The notes under the pieces are model-generated. The model searched no databases and was not told the origin of the DNA. It was given only the letters and a program-made list of their open reading frames with translations. A DNA stretch of 64,000 bases from Pagrus major (taxonomy: Eukaryota; Chordata; Actinopteri; Spariformes; Sparidae). The DNA is taken from assembly GCF_040436345.1 (NCBI RefSeq), contig NC_133220.1:6388436-6452435 (forward strand), given 5' to 3'. The position numbers were made by a program, and so were the translations under genes. Position 1 is the stretch's first letter. Each line of letters opens with the position of its first letter. Shown here piece after piece: positions 42,301 through 48,539 of the stretch.

Positions 42301-44314
42301 CTGAGATATAAGAACATTTACTGACTGAGTTTAAACCCCCTGAAGTTCGGATCCAAAGCGCTCGGGCTTTTCTAACGACATAAATTTTGATGTATCTGCG
42401 TGTTCACACACATCAGATCTCTGCTGAAGACACTTTTAAAAGCTTTTTTTCTACACTTGTGGCCAAAATTCCCCTCAAAGCAGCAATACATCACCGTGAA
42501 TAGTTCACTGACACTCAGATCTGGACAGACCAACAGATCCAGAGCCATCAGTCCATCGCTCCACATAGTACTTCACAGTGATTATCCTGGACCAGAATCT
42601 GAGGCTCAGACACCTGAACAACATTTACAGTGCGTGAAGAATGTTTTCAGTCACCGTTTTATGCATTTTTCACAATCTTTTGATGAAAGGTGGACAATCG
42701 ATGGAGGACGAGCGGACACAGTTTCTTCTTTATGTGTGAAATGTAGGCGAACGTGGAAGGTGCAGACCAGCTGTCTGTGAGCCTCGGGTCCAGTTCTTTT
42801 AGACCAAATCAAGACTATTTTACGAGATTTTAGGGCCTTTGGTGAATCAGTATTAGATTCTCTCTCTGCACTGAAACTCTCAATCAGTGAGACGGACTTA
42901 CATTCAAACTACGTTCAAAATCTTTGCCAAGACATCAGCATTTATCGTGTCCTTTGACTGGGTCAGAACTGTATAATGAGTTCTTTTACTTCGTATATTT
43001 TAAGTAGATTTTGCTGATAATACTTACATTATTTTACTTCAAGACAGAAGTGTCACAATATACAGATATTGAAGATAATGAATGAAATATTAAAAATGCA
43101 CATATGATAATATATTGCAAATAATCAGGTGCCTCTGATAGCCAATTGCCATAAACATAAAAAAAAAAAAAGAAGACGACAACCTGTAACTTGCACCACC
43201 CACAGAGGGTTCATATCACGATAATATCTTTATCATGAATTATTTTGGCCACAATAATTGTGTAGTGAAAGTCTGACACTGTGAGCCCCACCTCCAGATA
43301 TAACACGTAAGAATTCTGCGTTGAAATGACCAAACCTTTGTTTCCAACGATGTTACAATCAGAGAAAGTTTACTGAAGGTTACGGTGAGTTTTGTTTGGT
43401 CCCATGTCGCTAAAACTTCCGGGAGAGAGTCGGGAAATGAAACTTTAAAATATTACCTCTGTGAACATTTGAGCCCGAGTGGTGTCAGACACATTTTCAT
43501 CAGCAGTGGTGGTTTGTAGTTTGTTTGTCACAATGGAGGTCACCTCCGCGGATCACTGCTGCAGTCAGGTTGATAAATAGGAGTGAAGATAAATAACAAA
43601 AAAAAGTAATCTCTGAGCTCTCCTCCCGTCTGTAAACGGCTCCGGATCAGAGCAGAATCTGAAGCGTCTCCGGGTGTTTATTCCTCCAGAAGGTCTGGAT
43701 CTGCATTCTTCGACAAACAACTGTCGTTTGTTTTGATAGTTTCTAATGCAGGAGTTTTCTCGTAAAGGAGGTTTTTTTTTTGCAGTGTATAATTATTTTC
43801 ATTTAAAGGATCTGAATAAGTTCCACCAGCGATGGAGACACGTTTATATTTCTATTGTGTGTAAAACATCTGCAGCGATTTATTATTAATGAAAGAGAGG
43901 AAACAAAAACAGATCCATTGATGGATCAAAGTTTCTCCCTCCGTCAGGCTCATTCATGTGGAAATGAAACTAAAAGAGGGCGACAGCAGCATTTGTGTGA
44001 TTAGACCGCATGTACACACGAGGTGAGCTTGTTTATAAATGATAGAGCAAAGTATGTAAGTTACGCAGCTGTAACCACGTACAGATGTGTGATGAGCAAA
44101 AACCTTAAAAAAATAAACTGCCGACCGAAACACAAATATTTGTACTATTCACTGTTTTCACTTTGTTTTTTATCCGTCAGAAAGAACAAAGATTAAAAAA
44201 GGAGGACTTGGAAGGAAGAGGGAGAGAAAACGACAACGGCTGCTCGCCAACGACAACGGCGGCCACTCGCCCAACGGAACGACAGACGCCGCCGCAGAGC
44301 ACGGGGACCGCTGA
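9616..44314 (+). CDS. rspo4: R-spondin, secreted Wnt-signalling agonist (gene span, five coding exons)
   Basis: The coding sequence joins 9616-9700, 21350-21538, 21843-21980, 25635-25841 and 44181-44314. It totals 753 bases, or 250 residues plus a stop. R-spondins bind LGR4/5/6 and the ubiquitin ligases ZNRF3/RNF43 at the cell surface, which spares Frizzled receptors and boosts Wnt/beta-catenin signalling. The layout is the family's own: signal peptide, two furin-like Cys-rich repeats (residues 37-90 and 93-136, eight Cys each), one TSP1 repeat (140-204, six Cys) and a basic tail. Length fits the family (about 234-272 residues), and every junction is phase 1. Within the family it scores close to RSPO2 and RSPO4 by eye. 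It is too diverged for fish Rspo2, which is very conserved, and shares RGxxxNRC, KGKCL and AHQ with RSPO4. The neighbouring chd6-like gene (CHD6 and RSPO4 share human chromosome 20) supports rspo4. The family is certain; the paralog is likely. Confidence 0.85.
10480..10810. promoter_or_regulatory. Candidate conserved noncoding element in intron 1
   Basis: This 330-base stretch is less AT-rich than its surroundings and free of recognisable repeats. It is dense in homeodomain-type ATTA/TAAT cores (CAATTACGCC near 10676, ATAATGATTAGAGG near 10746). It has no sustained open frame and no splice context. The call is an inference from composition. Only comparison with other fish would establish conservation. 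Confidence 0.25.
11194..11474. mobile_element. MITE with long inverted repeats and a TACATA duplication
   Basis: The ends are GGGAAGCCCTGAAC on the left and the reverse complement of CGGAAGCCCTAAAC on the right. Inner arms also pair: TTGTCCCGTGATAA near 11240 against TTATCACGGGACAA near 11430. The element is about 281 bases long, with no coding capacity. The hexamer TACATA stands directly on both sides (11188-11193 and 11475-11480), as expected for a target-site duplication. The superfamily was not determined. Confidence 0.85.
14880..15232. mobile_element. hAT-type nonautonomous repeat (AATCGATTA family)
   Basis: The segment contains ATTTTGATAATCGATTCATC on the left, a middle with TCTGATTCCAGCTTGTTAAATG, and GTTAGTTGCAGCCCT on the right. 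This is the very common fish element whose ends read ...AATCG...GTTGCAGCCCTAA. It is moderately diverged but near full length. The 76-codon open frame on the - strand (14924-15154) is part of this element and is not a host gene. Confidence 0.85.
18784..18806. repeat. (AC)n microsatellite
   Basis: A pure AC run of about 11 units lies inside rspo4 intron 1. A Cys-Val open frame on the opposite strand is its translation. Confidence 0.95.
19970..20240. promoter_or_regulatory. Promoter-like GC/NRF1/CCAAT cluster inside rspo4 intron 1
   Basis: Several housekeeping-promoter signals fall within about 220 bases: a GC box CCCCGCCCC at 20020-20028, a CCAAT at 20058-20062, an NRF1-type palindrome GCGCATGCGC at 20230-20239 and an ETS-like CAGGAAG at about 20253. 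CpGs are frequent (CCGTCCGACGGGG), unlike the flanks. On the - strand a potential first exon would run from about 20030 down to a donor GTGAATA at 19884, with short upstream ORFs only. No downstream exon could be assigned. It may drive an antisense noncoding RNA, an alternative rspo4 start lacking the signal peptide, or nothing. Confidence 0.35.
20271..20469. mobile_element. Short MITE with 26-bp terminal inverted repeats
   Basis: The left end (20271-20296) begins CCGAAGCCACGCCCCTTCC. The right end (20444-20469) is its reverse complement with one mismatch in 26 bases. The interior is AT-rich and noncoding, and total length is 199 bases. No clear target duplication is visible. The size and paired ends mark a nonautonomous DNA transposon. 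Confidence 0.8.
20866..20950 (+). mobile_element. Retroelement 3'-tail-like dispersed repeat
   Basis: AATCAGAATCAGAAATACTT leads into TTATTATCCCTAGAGGAAATT and GTGTTACAGCTGCTCC, then a trinucleotide run. It is the best-preserved copy in the window of the tail also seen near 937 and 2500. Confidence 0.7.
20952..20983. repeat. (AAT)n microsatellite
   Basis: About ten AAT units directly follow the retroelement tail. The poly-Ile and poly-Asn open frames here are its translations. Confidence 0.95.
21350..21538 (+). CDS. rspo4: rspo4 exon 2: furin-like repeat 1
   Basis: A pyrimidine-rich tract ending TCCTGCAG precedes the exon and GTATGT follows it. It encodes residues 29-91 plus one base. The eight-Cys FU1 pattern is intact (Cys 37, 40, 43, 49, 52, 71, 75, 90), with the family signatures DNGC, RLFLF and QREGM followed by GxCLHxCPxG. 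FU1 contacts the ZNRF3/RNF43 ligases. The RSPO1 contact Arg66 corresponds to Arg62 here and is kept. The Gln71 equivalent is His67, unlike human RSPO1, 2, 3 and 4 as I recall them. Confidence 0.95.
   Translation, partial: LRETHQRTVEAVWSVPVTTAVCVVPSDSSCSCRGRGCLTMELVSTPALQDTTDREGRTSTAA
21539..21842 (+). other. rspo4 intron 2 (304 bases)
   Basis: This short intron has a GTATGT donor and a TTTCTCCCCTCAG acceptor. The open frame that reads from exon 2 through it (to 21771) is intron read-through. No other feature is seen. Confidence 0.9.
21843..21980 (+). CDS. rspo4: rspo4 exon 3: furin-like repeat 2
   Basis: The exon lies between TTTCTCCCCTCAG and a strong GTGAGT donor and encodes residues 92-137 plus one base. 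The FU2 Cys pattern is complete (Cys 93, 98, 101, 107, 110, 121, 125, 136). Phe102 and Phe106 in CFSRDFCTKC match RSPO1 Phe106 and Phe110, the hydrophobic clamp for LGR4/5/6, so receptor binding should be intact. KGKCL and the AHQ before the last Cys are closest to RSPO4. Confidence 0.95.
21981..25634 (+). other. rspo4 intron 3 (3.65 kb)
   Basis: A GTGAGT donor and a TCTCTCTTAG acceptor bound the intron. It includes a dispersed GGTTTAGGCA-type repeat at about 22890-23000 and a fragment near 25098-25145 beginning GGGTTGGGTACTATTGACAT, which resembles a fish MITE end. No exon is recognised, although several short open frames exist on both strands. Confidence 0.8.
22890..23000. repeat. Dispersed GGTTTAGGCA-type repeat
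   Basis: GGTTAGGTTTAGGCAACAAA, then a GTGACTGGGTTGCGTTTAGGG phrase, is related to copies at 31641-31757 and 45397-45514. The shared order is GGTTAGGTTTAGGCA, a cAC-TGGTTAG phrase, and aGGaAAa. The family name is unknown to me. Confidence 0.5.
25635..25841 (+). CDS. rspo4: rspo4 exon 4: TSP1 repeat
   Basis: The exon follows TCTCTCTTAG and ends at GTGAGA. It encodes residues 138-206 plus one base. The TSP1 hallmarks are present: the Trp ladder start EWSEWSVC, then NCGFRWGKQTRTR, and six Cys (140, 154, 161, 189, 198, 204). This domain binds heparan sulfate proteoglycans. A run of seven G at about 25737-25743 sits inside the exon with the frame intact. It is a likely spot for sequencing or replication slippage. 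Confidence 0.95.
28263..28286. repeat. (TG)n microsatellite
   Basis: A pure TG run of 12 units lies in rspo4 intron 4. Confidence 0.95.
28330..28540. promoter_or_regulatory. Candidate conserved noncoding element in intron 4
   Basis: This non-repetitive stretch carries paired homeodomain cores in AAGTAATTATCATTACC (about 28339-28355) and a GC-richer block (GGCGCGGCGATCGGGCCCG) unlike its flanks. There is no splice context or open frame of note. The enhancer idea is an inference and rests on composition alone. Confidence 0.25.
31641..31757. repeat. Dispersed repeat, copy A
   Basis: It aligns by eye along about 115 bases with 45397-45514. Both read TCTCrTCACrACACTkTG, then a GGTTtAgGCACAAAAnCCAC phrase, and end with a TTGGCTTAnAATACCTG phrase. 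Copies are diverged at many positions, so insertion is old. Confidence 0.6.
36281..36309. repeat. (TG)n microsatellite
   Basis: This TG run of about 14 units produces open frames rich in Cys-Val on one strand and Thr-His on the other. Neither is a gene. Confidence 0.95.
37662..37685. repeat. (TG)n microsatellite
   Basis: A TG run of about 11 units lies in rspo4 intron 4. Confidence 0.95.
38238..38480. mobile_element. SINE/LINE-tail-like repeat (GGCAAGTTTATTTGTA family)
   Basis: GGCAAGGCAAGTTTATTTGT followed by ACAGCACAATTCAGACACAA and AAGTGCTTTACAGG is a phrase repeated thousands of times in fish genomes. An A-rich stretch and TTCAAAGCGGTGGCAACAGA follow. No coding capacity is seen. Downstream text near 39010-39400 may be a diverged continuation. 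Confidence 0.7.
39440..40255. repeat. GACTTG/CAAGTC-rich dispersed element
   Basis: The left edge has GACTCAAGTCGACTCAAGTC and further ACTTGCAACTTGACTTGACA. The right edge has GGGACTTGACCTGGGACTTG and CCAAATGACTTGGGTCACA. Edges of this kind belong to a common fish DNA element, here with an AT-rich interior. Exact ends and target duplication were not found. Confidence 0.5.
41803..42030. mobile_element. MITE with CACCGATCAGCCACAA ends
   Basis: The left end GCACCGATCAGCCACAAT (41803-41820) is matched by the reverse complement TTGTGGCTGATCGGTG at the right end (to 42030). The element is about 228 bases long. It is an internally deleted copy of a Tc1-like-looking fish family whose longer member appears at 47073-47600. 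The 100-codon open frame at 41891-42193 overlaps it and is spurious. Confidence 0.8.
44181..44314 (+). CDS. rspo4: rspo4 exon 5: basic C-terminal tail and stop
   Basis: The acceptor is TTTTTTATCCGTCAG. Two bases complete the split codon (Glu207), and 43 further residues end at TGA 44312-44314. The first part, RTKIKKGGLGRKRERKRQR, is strongly basic, as in the tails of RSPO2 and RSPO4 after the last TSP1 Cys. The rest is polar and low-complexity. The phase match with exon 4, the correct total length and a poly(A) signal 315 bases on support the call despite the distance from exon 4. Confidence 0.85.
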
Positions 44315-44650
44315 GGACGAGGCGGACGCACGCTGAGACGCACAGCTCACCACGACACGCGTTGGATTGTCAGTCAGCTGACGTCAGCCTTGAAATCAGA
44401 GACCAAATCTTTTTTTTTATTATGCTTCCAGTCAGCCTGTATGATCTGAAACCACCGTCCAACAGAATGTTGTTTACTGGAAACTCAAAATTAACAATTA
44501 AGTTTCTGTTGGACGAGATATTCTTCTGTTGTGACCAGTGAGTCAAGGTTCTCCACGGTACGTTGCCGGTCCGTCCGTGGATGAAGCCAGCTTTTATCTG
44601 AACCAGGAATCATTTGTTGGTAGAGCTAAATAAAATTTCAATCAGCGAAT
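44315..44650 (+). other. rspo4 3' UTR
   Basis: Short noncoding sequence follows the stop and contains no repeat. Cleavage is expected 10-30 bases after the AATAAA at 44629, and a T/G-rich stretch (TCTCTCTTTCGTGTG) follows at about 44651, as expected for a downstream element. Confidence 0.65.
44629..44634 (+). terminator. Poly(A) signal for rspo4
   Basis: The canonical AATAAA is the first on this strand after the rspo4 stop codon, with a T/G-rich downstream element close by. Confidence 0.7.
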
Positions 44651-45396
44651 GTCTCTCTTTCGTGTGAAGTCTAGAAGTCAGAATCTTGGTCAGCTTCACA
44701 AAAGTTATGATGCAGGTGAAATTTGTGCTTTAACGTTTAACAAAGAAATCTAAAACAAGGTGGCCTCAGAAATGATGAGATTAAAGGTGTCCTGTGGAGT
44801 TTTCTTGTTAACAAGGTTTCTGTTTACATTCAGTGTTTCACGCTAACACTGTGTGCGTGCTGAAGGTCTGAACAACATGTGGAGTGCAAGTCATTTCTTA
44901 AGAAGCTGCAGTTGGTACATCCCACGTCTCTTATTTTTATAGTTCCTCTCCGTCCCCGCTCGAACGGGAAGTTGTTTTCGTCTGCCATCTTGCAGACCAT
45001 CCCAAAGCTCTTAATTCCTTAGGCCACGATTTATAATGCAAATACACCGTCCTGACATCTGGCGCATTTGAACGAGATGGTGGACATCGCTTCATGTGAC
45101 ACTCCAGAGGAAGAGATCTCACTACTCTTATAACACATTTCCTCGTTTATTCTCTTCTCGCAAGCTTTCCTCGAGTCACTTCCTGCAGGACTAAGACTCA
45201 AAGAAACGACGCAAATAGGAAAATGTAAATGCAGTTTAAGAGGCTTGGGATGTACCCCACGGATGAGAGCTAAACCTGAACGTCCTGCGGACCTCTGCTC
45301 ACCTCTCTGACCTGCTGCTGGTTAAACTGCATCAGTGTTATCGACACAATCACCAGAATAAATGTTGGCACACTTTCTTTACAGTTTTCAATTTGA

Positions 45397-45514
45397 TCTC
45401 ATCACGACACTGTGCTTACAGTCTGCTTAGGTTTTGGCACAAAAACCACCTGGTTAGGGTTTGTAAAATATCAGGTTTTGGCTTAAAATACCTGGTTTTG
45501 TCTCCACAGACGAT
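45397..45514. repeat. Dispersed repeat, copy B
   Basis: It aligns by eye with 31641-31757 and lies directly left of the long inverted repeat, so the foldback may be part of, or inserted into, this element. Confidence 0.6.
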
Positions 45515-45761
45515 CAACATTTTTACAATATGAATCATGTTATGTTCGGATTACAAATTTACGAGCTGACTTCCTTATCGAAGGGAAAACTATTTTAACT
45601 GAGATGTCTGGACGTCTCAGTTAAAATAGTTTTGTCCGTTGAGATGTGGTCTCAGACAGCGGTCTCTCGCCTGGCAGCTGTCTCCTCCCTCCCTTCGATA
45701 AGGAAGTCAGCTCGTAAATTTGTAATCCGACCATAACATGATTCATATTGTAAAAATGTTG
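45515..45761. repeat. 72-bp near-perfect inverted repeat with a nested hairpin
   Basis: The left arm is 45515-45586 and the right arm 45690-45761. They are reverse complements at 71 of 72 positions, the one difference being in TTCGGATT versus AATCCGACC. The 103-base loop contains a second hairpin: 23-base arms 45586-45608 and 45611-45633, one mismatch, two-base turn. Further out, TCACCAGAATAAATGTTGG (45350-45368) pairs with CCAACATTTTATTCTGGTGA (45797-45815) apart from one extra base. This looks like a young foldback transposon or a recent inverted duplication. No open frame is involved. Confidence 0.9.
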
Positions 45762-47072
45762 AAACGAATTAAACTCTCAAACTTAAATGTACAAATCCAA
45801 CATTTTATTCTGGTGACTCGTCAATAAATCCTCAACCTGCCTCTCAGAGATGGAGATGAACGGTTCGTGAACGTCTCGCAGGAAAGATCAACATGAAGAC
45901 GTTTCCTGCGAGTCATTTCTAAATGAGAGAGGTCGCTGGAGAAAAATGAACTTAAATAAGAAAATCATCACCTGAACTTCATCACTCGGTCACTCTAACG
46001 TAAAGCTGCCACCTGATTTCCTGCCACAGAGAACATTTTCAATCATCTCATCATCTCATTACAATAATTAATTAAACAATGTAAATACAAAAAAACATGT
46101 TGCATATCGAGTTTCACAAGAGTTTGTTGTATCTGTCAGAAATAAAAAAGGAGGAAGTCCCACAAACACACACAGTGAAACTATAACTTCACACTTTGAA
46201 TATTTAACTTTGGCGGTTTTTCGATGTAAACGTGCCGTACGAAGAAAGAGACGGCGAGACGATGTATGAATGAAATGTATTCAGTAAATCAGCAGCCTTA
46301 ATTATAATAATAATAACCTGTTGTTGCACAAGTAAAGCTGAAGATGTGGCTTTAAAAAGATCACCTGTCTGTTCATTGGCTAGCTCCTGTCACCTGTTGT
46401 ATTTATCGATATTTCTATGACTGAATGGATTTTATTCCACAACATGAATGTATGTTTCAGTAAATGTATATTTTGACGCCGCGGCCTCGTAACACGGTTG
46501 AATTTACAATCTTTGAATATTTACAGACGTGCGAGTTCTGCCTTCTTAGACATGCTTGAATTGCATCTATGTGACATTAAGATTGTGGTTTGACAGCAGA
46601 GGAGTAAAAAGATTTTCTCCCCTCACTGATTTCTGTCTTGGTTGTTTTTTCTTCCCTACCGAGTCACCTCCTGAAAAAGCAGCATAGTGACGGCGTTACT
46701 TCTCTAACTGTCTGGACGTCACTGGAGGTTGGAGATATTTATGTTTTTGATTGTTTCTCAGATTTCTCAAAACAGACTCAGAATTAAACTTAAAATGTTA
46801 CAAAAGACCACGAATTGGCTGAAAACTAAGTCTGGAGATGAAGCTTTAGATAAAATGATTCATATATCGTATTCTGTGTCAGCTGGCTCCACGATAAAAG
46901 CAACATTGTGTAACATTTGACTTTAAAATAAATCATGTTGATGGAGCAGTGTTTTGTTTCTGCTCTATGTAACTTCAGTGAGAGGGTAGGACCACAGCGT
47001 TACATACATGATGACATCAACGTACAAGTTTATAACACATGATATTGTTGTGACGTGATGAGGCGCAAAACG

Positions 47073-47600
47073 TACACCGATCAGCCACGGACATGTAAAG
47101 TGAATCTTGGGTCCTGACATTCGTGTGGACGCCCCCTCATGTCGACAGCACTCACCGGTGGCAGTGTGACCCTCAGTAGGACAAAAAACTGCTCAGGAAC
47201 AACCAGAGATACTTGACAAAGACTTCAAGACCTCGTCTCCAATATCACCATATCCCAGTCCGACTGAGCATTGTGGGACGTCCCAAAACAAGTCAGGTCT
47301 ATGGAGACCCCACTGTGGTTCAGACTTGACTCTGACATGGACACAGGACCTCATGGGGTCGTCCTGGCAGATCCTGGACTCGGAAATTGGTCCAGGACGT
47401 CCCACAGATGCTCGAGTAGACTGGGATCTGGGGAAATCAGAGGCGGGGTCGATGCCTCGAGCTCTTTGTCACCTTCCTCGGGTCGTTCCTGAGCAGTTTT
47501 TGCAGTGAGGCTGTAACCATTATCCTTCTTGGGGGCACCGCCATCGAGGATGCAAGGTTTCCCAGCAGAACATTACATCATGAACAAGACGATCAGTGCT
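47073..47600. mobile_element. CACCGATCAGCCAC-family DNA element with inverted internal arms
   Basis: The left end is ACACCGATCAGCCAC at about 47074, the same terminal sequence as the 41803 element. The body has GGGTCCTGACATTCGTGTGG, the reverse complement of a phrase in that copy. From 47178 to 47290 the text is an imperfect reverse complement of 47389-47502 (shared CCTGAGCAGTTTTT, GACGTCCCACA, GACTGGGAT). No matching right terminus is seen, so this is a rearranged or composite copy. Confidence 0.7.
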
Positions 47601-47939
47601 CAATGTAACGCTGTGATCCGACCCTCTCACTGAAGTCACACAGTCCAGGAACAAGGGACAGAGATATCATTCACCCCGTCACTACACACTGTAACATCAA
47701 CATGAAGCTGTTGTTTAAGGTAAAAAGATGCTGAAACTGAAACGAGTCATTCAGCATAACAAGTACTTTTACTTAGATAGTTTAAGTACGTTTAGTCTGC
47801 TAACATTTATACTTCTACTTGAGTCAAACATTGAAAGCAGAACTTTAACATCTTTCAGGATACTTCTACTTCACTGTATCAGTACTTCTACATCAGAAAA
47901 ACATCTGAGAACTTCAAACTACTAACTAAAAGTTGACAG

Positions 47940-48245
47940 ATACGGCTTTTCAGAGTCGATACCGATACAGATTATCAGAAATCAAGGTACTTTACTTTAG
48001 TATTTCCATTTTCTGCTACTTCATACTTCCTCTCCACTATATTTATTTGATAAGCAGATTCAGATTATTCGGTGTTTATAGGCTTTTAATTGTGACGGGT
48101 TACTGATCAGATAGTGTTGTTGGCGGGACATTGTGTGAGAGGACGTTGCATCAGAGCCATTTTTATATTAGTTTACTTTACCGGCAATCTGATAGATAAA
48201 TCTCAGATGCTGATAATCAAGAAAAATGCTGAATATTGGCAGCAG
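47940..48245. mobile_element. Dispersed element, GATACCGAT family, copy 1
   Basis: It aligns by eye with 53118-53462. Shared phrases are GCAGATTCAGATTATTC, GTGTTTATAGGC, GGGACATTGTGTGAGAGGA (GAGACATTG in copy 2) and GTTGCATCAGAGCCA. The two copies flank the probable chd6 3' region and differ at many sites. There is no coding capacity. Confidence 0.75.
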
Positions 48246-48519
48246 CGTACTGAGATGAGCTGAACAGCTGCACCAACAATCAATACAAGACCTTACAAGT
48301 GTGGTTAGAAAATGGCTCTTTGCTGCACTGCTCCATCCTTTTCAGCATTTCAGGGTCACTGCAGTCTTCAGCGCAGAAACTCACTGAACAGGCAGCCAGA
48401 ACACTTCAGGGCTCACCGAGGTCAACAAAACATGAAATTCAGCACGAACTTAAGAAGTGACGGCAGCGATTTCATTTAAAAAAAGAGAATGAATTACTCT
48501 TCAGAAAGTTGAAAGTCAT

Positions 48520-48539
48520 CTTTTATTGCACAATAAAAG
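48520..48539. terminator. Palindromic bidirectional poly(A) element between convergent genes
   Basis: CTTTTATTG and CAATAAAAG form a perfect 9-bp inverted repeat around a CA spacer. AATAAA is present on the - strand (48522-48527) and on the + strand (48532-48537). On the - strand it is the most distal of the candidate poly(A) signals for the chd6-like gene that I noted. On the + strand it could catch read-through from rspo4. Confidence 0.4.

Larger units (their letters stand above)
25842..44180 (+). other. rspo4 intron 4 (18.3 kb)
   Basis: A GTGAGA donor opens the intron and TTTTTTATCCGTCAG closes it. Contents are mostly unique AT-rich DNA with TG microsatellites, GGTTTAGGCA-type repeats, a SINE/LINE-like tail at 38238-38480, a diffuse block of GACTTG-rich repeat at 39440-40255 and a small DNA element at 41803-42030. 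A possible conserved element lies near 28330-28540. Long open frames such as 40356-40772 (-) and 42400-42780 (+) have no recognisable domain. Confidence 0.75.
44651..48519. other. Intergenic DNA between the convergent genes
   Basis: No exon is recognised here. The region is dominated by inverted structures: the 72-bp foldback at 45515-45761, the inverted arms at 47178-47502, a TACTTTTACTTA-type repeat near 47765-47930 and a GATACCGAT-type element at 47940-48245. Open frames at 44937-45122 (-) and 47193-47492 (both strands) carry no domain. Confidence 0.7.

Noticed and set aside
42400..42780. 126-codon + strand open frame
   Set aside because: No domain, no similarity I recognise and no splice context. 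It is compatible with chance.
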